Below are positions 1-7,451 of a DNA stretch of 64,000 bases, in pieces. The stretch comes from Clostridia bacterium. GTDB lineage: Bacteria > Bacillota > Clostridia > Christensenellales > Aristaeellaceae. Where the stretch lies: NCBI GenBank assembly GCA_017431005.1, contig JAFRLY010000057.1, positions 89,481 through 153,480 of the forward strand, in the 5' to 3' direction. The stretch's first letter is position 1. Every line of letters begins with the position of its first letter. Below the pieces are notes generated by a model. It did not search any database. It was not told where the DNA came from and saw only the letters and a list, made by a program, of their open reading frames with translations. Position numbers and translations under genes: made by a program.

Positions 1-1438
1 CGGTCGCGCTGCGGGCAAACAGTACCGCCTCGCCCTCGCCCTTTTCCCGCTTCAGCAGCTCAAAAATCATCTGGTTGTACAGGAAGGCGTAGTAGTTGTG
101 CATCCGCAGCGGATCCGATCCGTCATAATAGACGATATCCCGCACCGGAATCCGCTCGCCGAAGTCGGTTTTCAGGCAGTCAATTCCCTGATCCAGCACT
201 TTTTTGATTTTGCCGCAGTACCAATCTCTGGCGGCGGGATTTGTCACGTCGAGCACCGCCATGCCGGCCTGCCAGAAATCCGTCTGCCAGACGGAGCCGT
301 CCTTCTTCCGGATGAAATATCCGTTTTCCATGCCTTCCCGGAACAGCGGGGAGGCCTGGCCGACATAGGGATTGATCCAGCAGCACAGCTTCAGCCCGCG
401 GTCATGATACCGCTTCAGCATTCCTTCCGGATCCGGGAACACCTCGGGATCCCAGGTGAAATCGCACCAGTTGTAGCCCTGCATCCAGAAGCAGTCGAAA
501 TGGAACACGCTGAGCGGAATATCCCGCTGCGCCATGCCGTCAATAAAGGAGGAAACCGTTTTTTCGTCATAGTTCGTGGTGAACGAGGTGGACAGCCACA
601 GCCCGAAGCTCCAGGGAGGCAGCAGAGCCGGGCGTCCGGTCAGGGCCGTGTACAGATTCAGGGTCTCCTTGGGCGTGCCGCCGTAGATCAGATCATAGGT
701 CAGTGTTTCGCCGGGCACGGAGAACTGCACCCGTTCCACCTTCTCGCTGGCAACCTCGAAGGAAACGTCCGCCGCGTCCTCCACAAACACGCCGTAGCCC
801 CGGTTGGTCATATAGATGGGGATATTCTTGTAGGCCAGCTCGCTGGCGGTGCCGCCGTCCGCGTTCCACATATCGACCGTCTGTCCGTTCTTGACGTACG
901 CGCCGAAACGTTCTCCCAGGCCGTACACGTTTTCACCCACGCCCAGGTCCAGGGAATCCACCATATAGCTCGTCCCGTTCCGTTCAATGGAAGCGGGGCC
1001 GTCCTCCAGCCTCAGGGCCCGTCCCATGCCCCGGAAGCCGCTGCCGGTCAGTTTTTTGCCGTCACGGCCGAGGAACTCGACCCGCCATCCGGCATTGTCC
1101 CGCGGCACGCGCACCGTCAGGCCGCCGCTGCGCAGGCAGGCTTCCTCCGCAGTGATCCGGATTTCCGGATCTGTTTCTTCCGCATAGGTTTCAAAATGCG
1201 GCCCGCGGTCCGGCGTTCCGGCGAAGTGGGTAACCTTCACCCGGATAATGTTCTTCCGGGGCGCGGAGAAGCGCACCTCCAGCGTACCTCCCGCCAGCAT
1301 GTCTCCCCTGTGGCGCACCGGCACGCCGGAGGCAAGGATCACCAGCTCCGCTCCCTGCTGCTCAGCCCGTACGCACTGAGTGGCATAAAGCATCCTGTAT
1401 TCCGGCTTTGTCAGCCAGTATCCGTTTGTGAATTTCAT
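1..1438 (-). CDS. yicI: alpha-xylosidase, GH31 (YicI-like), 3' end cut by window edge
   Basis: Glycoside hydrolase family 31 enzyme that removes alpha-xylosyl residues, for example from xyloglucan oligosaccharides. About 479 residues are visible. The N-terminal beta-sandwich is followed by the start of the TIM barrel, with GLWLSTSFTTNYDE and the nucleophile motif CLKTDFGERIP, whose catalytic Asp is near residue 425. The reading frame leaves the window in FARSAT, just before the acid/base region expected of YicI-type proteins. Its ATG overlaps the NUDIX stop codon as ATGA (1435-1438), so the two genes are translationally coupled. No signal peptide is present, so it acts in the cytoplasm on imported oligosaccharides. 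The family call is firm; xylosidase rather than glucosidase activity is inferred from the YicI-like motif. Confidence 0.9.
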   Translation of the reverse strand, partial: MKFTNGYWLTKPEYRMLYATQCVRAEQQGAELVILASGVPVRHRGDMLAGGTLEVRFSAPRKNIIRVKVTHFAGTPDRGPHFETYAEETDPEIRITAEEACLRSGGLTVRVPRDNAGWRVEFLGRDGKKLTGSGFRGMGRALRLEDGPASIERNGTSYMVDSLDLGVGENVYGLGERFGAYVKNGQTVDMWNADGGTASELAYKNIPIYMTNRGYGVFVEDAADVSFEVASEKVERVQFSVPGETLTYDLIYGGTPKETLNLYTALTGRPALLPPWSFGLWLSTSFTTNYDEKTVSSFIDGMAQRDIPLSVFHFDCFWMQGYNWCDFTWDPEVFPDPEGMLKRYHDRGLKLCCWINPYVGQASPLFREGMENGYFIRKKDGSVWQTDFWQAGMAVLDVTNPAARDWYCGKIKKVLDQGIDCLKTDFGERIPVRDIVYYDGSDPLRMHNYYAFLYNQMIFELLKREKGEGEAVLFARSAT

Positions 1439-1848
1439 TTTTCTGCCTCCTTCAGATACTCCGCCGCCAGGGAAAGAATGTCCCTGTCCGTCGTGTAGGT
1501 CAGAATCTTCAGTGCCTGTTCAAAGGGAAGCCATTCCAGGGCGGAAACCTCGCATTCCTGGTTGATCAGCCGGTCGGAAACCGCTTCGGCGATGAAGAAA
1601 ACCACGTCCTTCAGAATGCCGGACCGGGGAGAATAGGTCACGACGTGGCGGAACCCGGTATCCAGCCGGACCTCCAGATTCGTTTCCTCCCGGATTTCCC
1701 GGAGAGCTGTCTCCTCCTCCGTTTCGTTTCCCTCCACATGGCCCTTCGGCAGGGAAATATGCCCCAGTGCCATATGCTCAATCAGAAACAGGATTTTGCC
1801 ATTCTCTTTTTTCCATACCACGGCGCCGCAGGATTTCTCTTTTTTCAC
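1435..1848 (-). CDS. NUDIX hydrolase
   Basis: Small 137-residue pyrophosphohydrolase acting on nucleoside-diphosphate-linked substrates. The NUDIX box runs from G36 to L58: G36, E42, R50-E51, E54-E55. The usual Gly near the end of the box is Asn57. The short single-domain architecture resembles Ap4A-type house-cleaning NUDIX enzymes, but the substrate cannot be read from sequence. A ribosome site (AAAGGGAAG) precedes the ATG. It is the first gene of a unit with the GH31 alpha-xylosidase, which may only reflect shared transcription. Confidence 0.85.
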   Translation of the reverse strand: MKKEKSCGAVVWKKENGKILFLIEHMALGHISLPKGHVEGNETEEETALREIREETNLEVRLDTGFRHVVTYSPRSGILKDVVFFIAEAVSDRLINQECEVSALEWLPFEQALKILTYTTDRDILSLAAEYLKEAEK

Positions 1849-1884
1849 TTTTCTGCTTCCCTTTCTTTTTTTGATACTGCAGGC

Positions 1885-1914
1885 ATTTTATCACAGGCTT
1901 CTCCGCCCGGGCAA
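1885..1914 (-). promoter_or_regulatory. candidate sigma-A promoter for NUDIX/GH31 unit
   Basis: Read on the minus strand: -35 TTGCCC (1909-1914), an 18-bp spacer and -10 TAAAAT (1885-1890), about 37 bp upstream of the NUDIX ATG. It lies back to back with the candidate promoter of the gene at 2005. Confidence 0.5.
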
Positions 1915-1917
1915 GCC

Positions 1918-1944
1918 TTGACACCCGCCTCCGCGCATGATAAT
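1918..1944 (+). promoter_or_regulatory. candidate sigma-A promoter for DUF4298/phosphatase pair
   Basis: Perfect -35 TTGACA (1918-1923) and -10 GATAAT (1939-1944), with a short 15-bp spacer. It is divergent from the NUDIX promoter. Confidence 0.45.
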
Positions 1945-2004
1945 TTGGGAACAGCGTGTAAGCCGGTCCGCGCCCGGCATCCGGGCATGTCATGGAGGTG
2001 CGTT

Positions 2005-2301
2005 ATGGCGGATATCGAACGGGTTCAGGAAATGGAAAAATCGCTGAATGACTGCGTCAGCGCGCTTCAGTCGCTGAACGGAGAGCTGGAGAAGTTCAAC
2101 GCGCTGCGGGAGCGGATGATCCGGCTGTTTCATTATTACGGCAGCGAAGGCTGGTATCAGGACCGGGAGGGGGAGCTTCCCGCTGACGTCCCGGCCGGCG
2201 TGCTGTCCGAGGATGCCGTGTATGATCTGATCACGGATGTCCGGGAGGCCGCCTTCCGGATGCTGGAAACCGGCACGGATATCCTGAAGAACCGGATTTA
2301 G
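2005..2301 (+). CDS. DUF4298 domain protein
   Basis: Small acidic, mostly helical protein of 98 residues. The arrangement of an N-terminal coiled-coil-like helix, the YYGSEGWYQDRE segment and the C-terminal GVLSEDAVYDL segment matches the DUF4298 family, whose function is unknown. The start at 2005 is chosen because GGAGGTG lies at 1994-2000; the frame is open further upstream but without a ribosome site there. The stop codon overlaps the ribosome site (TAGGAGG) of the phosphatase gene 10 bp downstream, so the two are probably co-transcribed. Confidence 0.75.
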   Translation: MADIERVQEMEKSLNDCVSALQSLNGELEKFNALRERMIRLFHYYGSEGWYQDREGELPADVPAGVLSEDAVYDLITDVREAAFRMLETGTDILKNRI

Positions 2302-2311
2302 GAGGATTGCC

Positions 2312-3070
2312 ATGAAGATTCTGCTGCTCCGCCACGCGGAGCCTGATTATGCCATAGACGGCCTGACCCCCAGGGGCCATGTGGAGGCCGAGCTGCTCAG
2401 CCGGCGCATGGTCCGGTACAATATCCGCGATTTCTATGTCTCTCCCCTGGGCCGCGCCCGGGACACCGCGGACTATACCCTCCGCAAACTGAATCGTGAA
2501 GCGGAGGTCATGCCCTGGCTGCAGGAGTTCCGGGGTCGTTTCCGGGATCCCATGACCGGACAGATGCGGAATTCCTGGGATCTTCCGCCGAAGCTCTGGA
2601 CCGCCGAGCCCAGCTTTCTGGATCCGGAGCGCTGGGCGGACGCGCCGATGTATGCTGGCAGCAACGTCCGGCAGGTATGGGACGAAACCCGCCAGGGCGT
2701 CGATGAGCTGATGGCCCGCTACGGCTACTTCAAGGACGGCCCGGTCTGGCGCTGCGATCATAACAACAGCGACACGATCGCCCTGTTCTGCCATTTCTGT
2801 ATTTCCATGGCGGTCTGCGCCTACCTGATGAACCTGCCGCCGATGATCCTGATGCAGCGGTGTCTCACCGCCCCCTCGTCGCTCACGGAGCTGACCACCG
2901 AGGAGCGGGTGCAGGGCGAGGTCTCCTTTCGCATGCTCCGGCTGGGCGATATCTCCCATCTGGAGGCTGCCGGGGAACCCCGGTCCATGGCAGGCCTCTT
3001 CCCGGAGGTTTATACCGGGGTGGATTCCACGGACTGGACAAATAACGGCTGCATTCAGCTGTTCCCGTGA
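2312..3070 (+). CDS. histidine phosphatase family protein
   Basis: Phosphoglycerate-mutase-like phosphatase of 252 residues. The N-terminal RHAEP motif supplies the phospho-accepting His8, SPLGRARDTA supplies the phosphate-pocket Arg residues near 48-50, and a second catalytic His is likely His161 in LFCHFC. The protein is soluble with no signal peptide. The substrate cannot be assigned: the family includes sugar-phosphate and cofactor phosphatases. It follows the DUF4298 gene with a strong AGGAGG site, and ends just before a bidirectional terminator. Confidence 0.85.
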   Translation: MKILLLRHAEPDYAIDGLTPRGHVEAELLSRRMVRYNIRDFYVSPLGRARDTADYTLRKLNREAEVMPWLQEFRGRFRDPMTGQMRNSWDLPPKLWTAEPSFLDPERWADAPMYAGSNVRQVWDETRQGVDELMARYGYFKDGPVWRCDHNNSDTIALFCHFCISMAVCAYLMNLPPMILMQRCLTAPSSLTELTTEERVQGEVSFRMLRLGDISHLEAAGEPRSMAGLFPEVYTGVDSTDWTNNGCIQLFP

Positions 3071-3080
3071 AAAAGTAAAA

Positions 3081-3120
3081 AGCACAACAGGCTGAGCAAA
3101 AGCGCTCAGCCTGTGTTTCT
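3081..3120. terminator. bidirectional rho-independent terminator
   Basis: Perfect 11-bp stem (3087-3097 with 3104-3114) and a 6-nt loop, with T-rich sequence on the plus side and A-rich sequence on the other. It serves the phosphatase unit from the left and the transporter/racemase unit from the right. The racemase stop codon lies inside the right arm. Confidence 0.85.
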
Positions 3121-3903
3121 CTGTTCTGTTTCCCCGATGCGCACATACCCGGAAATAAAAATCTCCTCCGGCCATCCCATCCGGACGTTCGCGGTAACCC
3201 GGATCATGCCGCCCGGCTGGCGCACCTCGATCTCGCTGCGGCCCTCCCCGCGGCTCACGGCCTCCCGGGCGCCCACGGCCGCGCTCCCGCTGCCGCAGCC
3301 GGTTTCCCAGACCAGCGTCCCGCTCTTCCGGACGTATACCAGGGGCATCATGAAGCCCTTCCGCCGGTCCCACTGCAGCAGGCCCACTGCGTCGTCCGGC
3401 ACCTGTGCCGCCAGCTTCAGCAGCAGCTTTTCCGCCGTTTCCCTGTGCAGCAGCGGCTCGTCCTCCAGCACCATGTGCAGAATCCCGGGCATTTTCACCG
3501 CCGCGAGTACAAAGCTGTCCTCCCGGACCATGGTCACGCTCTCAATGCCCGGCATCGGCACCGTTCCCTCGTAGCCGCCGCCCTTCTCCCTGCGCACAGT
3601 GCAGTTCAGAACGCCGGCCGCTCCGGAAATCTCCAGCGGCACCGTCTGCTCCTCCCCCGGCAGGATGCCGTCCCGCTCCGCCAGGTAGCAGGCGCCGGCC
3701 ATGGCTGCGTTTCCGCAGAACTCGCCGCCCATCAGGCGGATGCGGGCCCGGGCCTCCGGCAGGGATGGCGGATCCAGGTAGGCCACCTGCTCGCATTCCG
3801 CCATCAGCGTCCGGGTAATGGCCGCCTCGTCCGCGTCCGGCGCCTTCCGGGTCACCAGGCAGGTCAGATTGCCTGTCGGATTCAGCCTCACCATCTCAAT
3901 CAT
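3106..3903 (-). CDS. DapF/PhzF-fold amino-acid racemase/epimerase-like protein
   Basis: 265-residue protein with the two-lobed diaminopimelate-epimerase fold signature: Cys63 in GGEFCGNA and Cys203 in ETGCGSGS, the pair used as acid and base in cofactor-independent racemization. The opening LNPTGNLTCLV matches the first family motif in degenerate form. It is too divergent to be called housekeeping DapF. Its ATG overlaps the stop of an amino-acid ABC ATPase as ATGA (3900-3903), so it belongs to that transport operon. A role in racemizing or epimerizing the imported amino acid or opine-like compound is therefore likely, in the manner of the CntK histidine racemase. The substrate is unknown, and a PhzF-type isomerase is the main alternative. 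Confidence 0.65.
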   Translation of the reverse strand: MIEMVRLNPTGNLTCLVTRKAPDADEAAITRTLMAECEQVAYLDPPSLPEARARIRLMGGEFCGNAAMAGACYLAERDGILPGEEQTVPLEISGAAGVLNCTVRREKGGGYEGTVPMPGIESVTMVREDSFVLAAVKMPGILHMVLEDEPLLHRETAEKLLLKLAAQVPDDAVGLLQWDRRKGFMMPLVYVRKSGTLVWETGCGSGSAAVGAREAVSRGEGRSEIEVRQPGGMIRVTANVRMGWPEEIFISGYVRIGETEQRNTG

Positions 3904-4664
3904 TTTTCCTGCAGCCTCCGTAAAAACTGAATCGTGCGTTCATGGGTCGGATGGTCAATGACCTCCCGCGGATCGCCCTCCTCGACGATCACGCCGTTGT
4001 TCATGAAGACCACCCAGTCGGAAACGTCACGTGCAAAAGCCATTTCGTGGGTCACGATCACCATGGTCATTTTTTTCTCCGCCAGCTTCCGGATAACCCG
4101 GAGAATTTCACCGGTCAGCTCCGGGTCCAGGGCGGAGGTCGGTTCGTCAAAGAACAGGATCTTCGGGTTCAGAGCCAGCGCCCGGGCGATGGACACCCGC
4201 TGCTGCTGGCCGCCGCTCAGCTGCCAGGGATAGGCGTCAGCCTTGTCGGACAGGCCCATCTGCTCCAGCAGCGCCAGCGCTTCCTCCCGGACCTCCTTCT
4301 CCTTCCGCTTCTGCACCAGCATCGGCGCCTCCATGATGTTCTTCAGCACGGAATAGTGGGGAAACAGGTTGAAGTTCTGAAACACCAGCCCGAACATGCC
4401 CCGGATCTTCCTCAGCTCCTCGGGAGAGCTGTATACAGCCTTTCCGTTCACGTCCCGGGCCGCGTAATTGCCCAGGTAAATCAGGTCTCCGCCGTCCATC
4501 GTCTCCAGCAGCGTGGCGCAGCGCAGCAGCGTCGACTTCCCGCTCCCGCTGGGGCCGATAATGCTCAGCACCTGTCCCTCCGTCACGGAGAGCGACAGAT
4601 CCGTCAGCACTTCCGCGTATCCGAACTGCTTGCGGCAGTGCCGGATTTCCATCAGCTTGTTCAT
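3900..4664 (-). CDS. polar amino-acid ABC transporter ATP-binding protein (GlnQ type)
   Basis: 254-residue ATPase energising import. Walker A is GPSGSGKST (37-45), the signature is LSGGQQQR, Walker B is ILFFDEP and the switch His lies in VTHE. The sequence is of the GlnQ/HisP amino-acid class. The ATG follows an AGGAGGGG site. It sits 15 bp after the permease gene and overlaps the racemase-like gene. The whole operon runs binding protein, permease, ATPase, racemase. Confidence 0.93.
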   Translation of the reverse strand: MNKLMEIRHCRKQFGYAEVLTDLSLSVTEGQVLSIIGPSGSGKSTLLRCATLLETMDGGDLIYLGNYAARDVNGKAVYSSPEELRKIRGMFGLVFQNFNLFPHYSVLKNIMEAPMLVQKRKEKEVREEALALLEQMGLSDKADAYPWQLSGGQQQRVSIARALALNPKILFFDEPTSALDPELTGEILRVIRKLAEKKMTMVIVTHEMAFARDVSDWVVFMNNGVIVEEGDPREVIDHPTHERTIQFLRRLQEK

Positions 4665-4679
4665 CTGTCCGCCCCTCCT

Positions 4680-5327
4680 TTACCGGTAATAGCTGAGCCG
4701 CTTTTCCGCCCGGCCCATGATGAAGCCCACAACCGCGTTGAATACGAAGTAGAACACGCCGGCGATCACGAACGGCAGGAAACTGGTCTGGGAATTGGCG
4801 ATCTGCTTGCCGATGGTGAACATTTCCTGATAGGCCACGGTGAAGGCCATGGAGGTATCCTTGACCAGGGTCACCACCTCGTTGGTGACGCTGGGCAGGA
4901 TCCGCTTGATGACCTGCGGCAGAATGATCCGCATGAAGCACTGGATCCTGCTGTAGCCCAGCACCTCCGCCGCCTCGTACTGGCCGCGGCTCATGCTTTC
5001 AATGCCGCCCCGGTAGATTTCCGCGAAGTACGCCGCGTAATTCAGGGAAAAGGCAATGACGACGGGGATCAGCTTCTCCCGGGCCACGCCGGACCCGAAC
5101 AGATAGAACGGGCCGTAGGTCACCGCCAGCAGCTGCAGCATCAGCGGCGTGCCCCGCAGCACGGCGATGTATACCTTCGTGACGGCCGAAACCACGCGGT
5201 TTCTGCTCATCCGCAGCATGGCCACCAGCATGCCCAGCGGCAGGCTGAAAAGCAGGGTCAGGAAGAATATCGCGCAGGTTCTTCCGAGGCCTTCGCTCAT
5301 CTTCGTTATCATGGTCCAGATCGTCAT
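4680..5327 (-). CDS. polar amino-acid ABC transporter permease (HisM/GlnP type)
   Basis: 215-residue inner-membrane permease with about five transmembrane helices. The EAA-type coupling motif appears as GQYEAAEVLGYSRIQCFMRIILPQ in two adjacent parts, typical of the His/Glu/Gln permease family. The start at 5327 (MTIWTMITK) is preferred because GAGGAG lies about 11 nt upstream. Longer starts at 5360 or 5384 have no ribosome site, and the latter falls inside the upstream hairpin. It partners the ATPase at 3900-4664 and the binding protein at 5435. Confidence 0.9.
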   Translation of the reverse strand: MTIWTMITKMSEGLGRTCAIFFLTLLFSLPLGMLVAMLRMSRNRVVSAVTKVYIAVLRGTPLMLQLLAVTYGPFYLFGSGVAREKLIPVVIAFSLNYAAYFAEIYRGGIESMSRGQYEAAEVLGYSRIQCFMRIILPQVIKRILPSVTNEVVTLVKDTSMAFTVAYQEMFTIGKQIANSQTSFLPFVIAGVFYFVFNAVVGFIMGRAEKRLSYYR

Positions 5328-5382
5328 GGGTTCGCAGGCTCCTCTTCCGGTGAAAGTCATGGAGAACGGATTCTGTAAAAAC

Positions 5383-5415
5383 AAATCGAGCCCCGAAGAA
5401 CGGGGCTTCGATTTT
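5383..5415 (-). terminator. intra-operon attenuator after binding-protein gene
   Basis: GC-rich hairpin with arms around GCCCCG/CGGGGC, extended by AAATCGA/TCGATTT with a one-base bulge. It lies between the binding-protein stop and the permease start. It would lower permease and ATPase expression relative to the binding protein. Confidence 0.65.
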
Positions 5416-5434
5416 GTATGCGTTTCTCAGCGGT

Positions 5435-6223
5435 TTATTCCGCCTTCGGCAGCAGGCACAGCACGTTGGGATCCAGCTCGTATTTTTCAGCCAGCGCCAG
5501 ATAGGTGCCGTCCTCCACCAGCTTCATGATGCCGTCCTCAACCTGCTTGCACAGCGCGTCGTCGCCGTTGCGGAAGCAGATACCGTACTGTTCGCTGCCC
5601 AGGGTTTCCTCCAGGATGGCCATACCGCCGAACTTCTTCGCCAGGGTCTCCGCCACGGGCAGGTCAATGACCACCGCGTCCACGCTGCCGGCCGCCAGCT
5701 CGGTGCCGCAGATGTTGAAGTTTTCCATCGTCATTGGCGCGCCGCCCTCAAAGGTCGCCGCGAGGGCCGCCTGGCCCTCCTCGTCCGCCAGCAGGGCTTC
5801 GCCGGAGGTACCCAGCTGCACGGCCACCCGCTTGCCGGCCAGATCCGCCAGCGTGGTGATGCCGCTGTCCGCCTTCGTCAGCACGACCTGGGTATTGTCG
5901 TAGTAGGCAAAGCTCAGCACATAGCCGGCTTCCTTCATGGTGTCCAGAATCGTCATGCCGCTCCATACGCAGTCATGCTCGCCGGCATCCAGGGAGTTCA
6001 GCTTGAAGTCCCAGTTCACGGGCACGATTTCCAGGTCCCAGCCGTACATGTCGCACACGGCCTTGCACATCTCGACGTCGAAGCCGGCGTAATCGCCGTT
6101 GTCATCCAGATAGCTGAAGGGCGGATATTCCGCGTCAATGCCCATCTTGAAGGTGTCCGCCAGCGCCAGGGAAGCGCAGCAGGCCAGAATCAGAGCCAGA
6201 ACCAGAGCCGTTATCTTTTTCAT
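5435..6223 (-). CDS. amino-acid ABC transporter substrate-binding protein
   Basis: 262-residue SBP_bac_3-type binding protein. A hydrophobic signal peptide (MKKITALVLAL...) is followed by FKMGIDAEYPPFSYLDDNG and YAGFDVEMCKAV, the classic opening of the family. A possible lipobox around ILAC is imperfect, whereas an AxA-type site (SLALA-D) is good, so lipidation is uncertain. The start at 6223 is set by AAGGAGG at 6234-6240; the in-frame ATG at 6250 lies upstream of that site. It is the first gene of the operon. The ligand is unknown. Confidence 0.9.
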   Translation of the reverse strand: MKKITALVLALILACCASLALADTFKMGIDAEYPPFSYLDDNGDYAGFDVEMCKAVCDMYGWDLEIVPVNWDFKLNSLDAGEHDCVWSGMTILDTMKEAGYVLSFAYYDNTQVVLTKADSGITTLADLAGKRVAVQLGTSGEALLADEEGQAALAATFEGGAPMTMENFNICGTELAAGSVDAVVIDLPVAETLAKKFGGMAILEETLGSEQYGICFRNGDDALCKQVEDGIMKLVEDGTYLALAEKYELDPNVLCLLPKAE

Positions 6224-6290
6224 CAGGGGTTGCCTCCTTATGTTTTTCATTTCCGTCCTTCAGGATACCTTGTCCGGAAAGAATGCCAAC

Positions 6291-6319
6291 ACATTAGCAC
6301 TTTATCATGCTGAAGTCAA
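6291..6319 (-). promoter_or_regulatory. candidate promoter of the amino-acid transport operon
   Basis: Minus strand: -35 TTGACT (6314-6319), 17-bp spacer, -10 TAATGT (6291-6296), about 68 bp upstream of the binding-protein ATG. Confidence 0.5.
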
Positions 6320-6355
6320 GGGCGGCAGCCGGACACATCACACAAAAGCAAAGTA

Positions 6356-6389
6356 AAAACAGAGGAACCGGTCACGGCTCCTCTGTTTT
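6356..6389. terminator. rho-independent terminator of the AraC gene
   Basis: AAAACAGAGGA pairs with TCCTCTGTTTT, closing a GC-containing loop that holds the AraC stop codon. T runs occur on both sides. Confidence 0.75.
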
Positions 6390-7262
6390 CGCTTTCTGGG
6401 CGGTACCGCTCTGCCGGTAGGCCGATGGACTCACCCCGAAGTGCTTTTTGAACGCGGCGGAAAAGGCCAGCTGATCGCTGTATCCGGACTGCCAGGTAAT
6501 ATCCTTGACCGGCAGGGAGGTCTCGCGCAGCAGGTGTGCCGCCTGGCGCATGCGTTTTTCAATCAGGTACTGCTGTACGGAGGTCCGGAACACCTTCTGA
6601 AAGGCGCGGTTCAGCCGGGCTCTGGAGATGCCGATATGCCCGGCCACGTCCTCCACACCGATCCTGTGGTGCATATACATTTCCTTTATATATCCCGCCC
6701 CGAGTTCCGCATAGGTGGCGTCCGTGGAGGAGGCAACGACGATGCCCAGGTTGCCGGTCGCCTTTTCAAATTTCTCCGTCAGCAGCGAAAACAGCCGGAT
6801 CATGCTGGCTTCTCTCGCCAGGGTGTCCGACGCAGCCAGGGAGCGCCTGTTCAGAATTTCCTCAATGCAGTCAAGCGCCGCCTGCGGATCCGATAGAGGC
6901 AGGACGAGCTGGTCCTGGGTAAAGCCGCACTTCCGGAGGATGCTTTCCGTGCGCACCCCCTGAAAGCCGATCCACGCGTAGGACCACGGATTGTTGCTGT
7001 CGGATCCGTAAACAATCTTCTCGCCCGGGCGGATCAGGAACATCTGGCCGGCCTGGAGGGACCAGGTGCTGCCGTGGGCGGAGTAGAACCCCGCGCCGGA
7101 GAGGACAAAATGGATGATGTATTCACTGCGGGGATCGGAAACAACGTGAAAGGGTTTGCACTGCTCCGTGCCGACATGCACCAGCGTCAGCTCCAGGGAA
7201 GGCTCCACAAGGCCTTCGAGCACCTTGTAGGAATTGCTGCTGAAAAAGCTCGCGTTCTGCAT
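6372..7262 (-). CDS. AraC family transcriptional regulator
   Basis: 296-residue regulator. An N-terminal cupin-type sugar-sensing domain (HFVLSGAGFYSAHG..., roughly residues 40-130) is followed by a C-terminal pair of helix-turn-helices (IGVEDVAGHIGISRARLNRAF and DITWQSGYSDQLAFSAAFKKHFG). The ending GVSPSAYR is the AraC signature. The start at 7262 is chosen for a GGAGGG site 6 nt upstream. It is transcribed divergently from the alpha-galactosidase/ABC operon and is very probably its activator, with an alpha-galactoside or galactose as effector by inference. Confidence 0.9.
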   Translation of the reverse strand: MQNASFFSSNSYKVLEGLVEPSLELTLVHVGTEQCKPFHVVSDPRSEYIIHFVLSGAGFYSAHGSTWSLQAGQMFLIRPGEKIVYGSDSNNPWSYAWIGFQGVRTESILRKCGFTQDQLVLPLSDPQAALDCIEEILNRRSLAASDTLAREASMIRLFSLLTEKFEKATGNLGIVVASSTDATYAELGAGYIKEMYMHHRIGVEDVAGHIGISRARLNRAFQKVFRTSVQQYLIEKRMRQAAHLLRETSLPVKDITWQSGYSDQLAFSAAFKKHFGVSPSAYRQSGTAQKAKTEEP

Positions 7263-7374
7263 CTGATCCCTCCGTTCTCCCGTCGGATGATTCCCTGCAA
7301 TATCATCTTTCCGCTTCGTCTGTACGATTTTAACATACATCTGTCCATTTGAACATATCATAATTTATATAAAA

Positions 7375-7401
7375 CGGATACGAATAAATATTCATTATCC
7401 G
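7375..7401. promoter_or_regulatory. palindromic operator candidate between araC and the alpha-galactoside operon
   Basis: Near-perfect inverted repeat: CGGATA-C-GAATA then AA then TATTC-AT-TATCCG. It overlaps the -35 position of the plus-strand promoter. It fits a regulator site for the divergent pair, although AraC proteins more often bind direct repeats. Confidence 0.5.
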
Positions 7402-7419
7402 GAACAAAATCGGCATAAT
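7391..7419 (+). promoter_or_regulatory. candidate promoter of alpha-galactoside operon
   Basis: Weak -35 TTCATT (7391-7396), 17-bp spacer, -10 CATAAT (7414-7419), 32 bp upstream of the first ATG. The weak -35 overlapping the palindrome suggests regulated use. Confidence 0.45.
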
Positions 7420-7451
7420 TAAGACAACAAATCAGTCCGGAGGAATACAGA

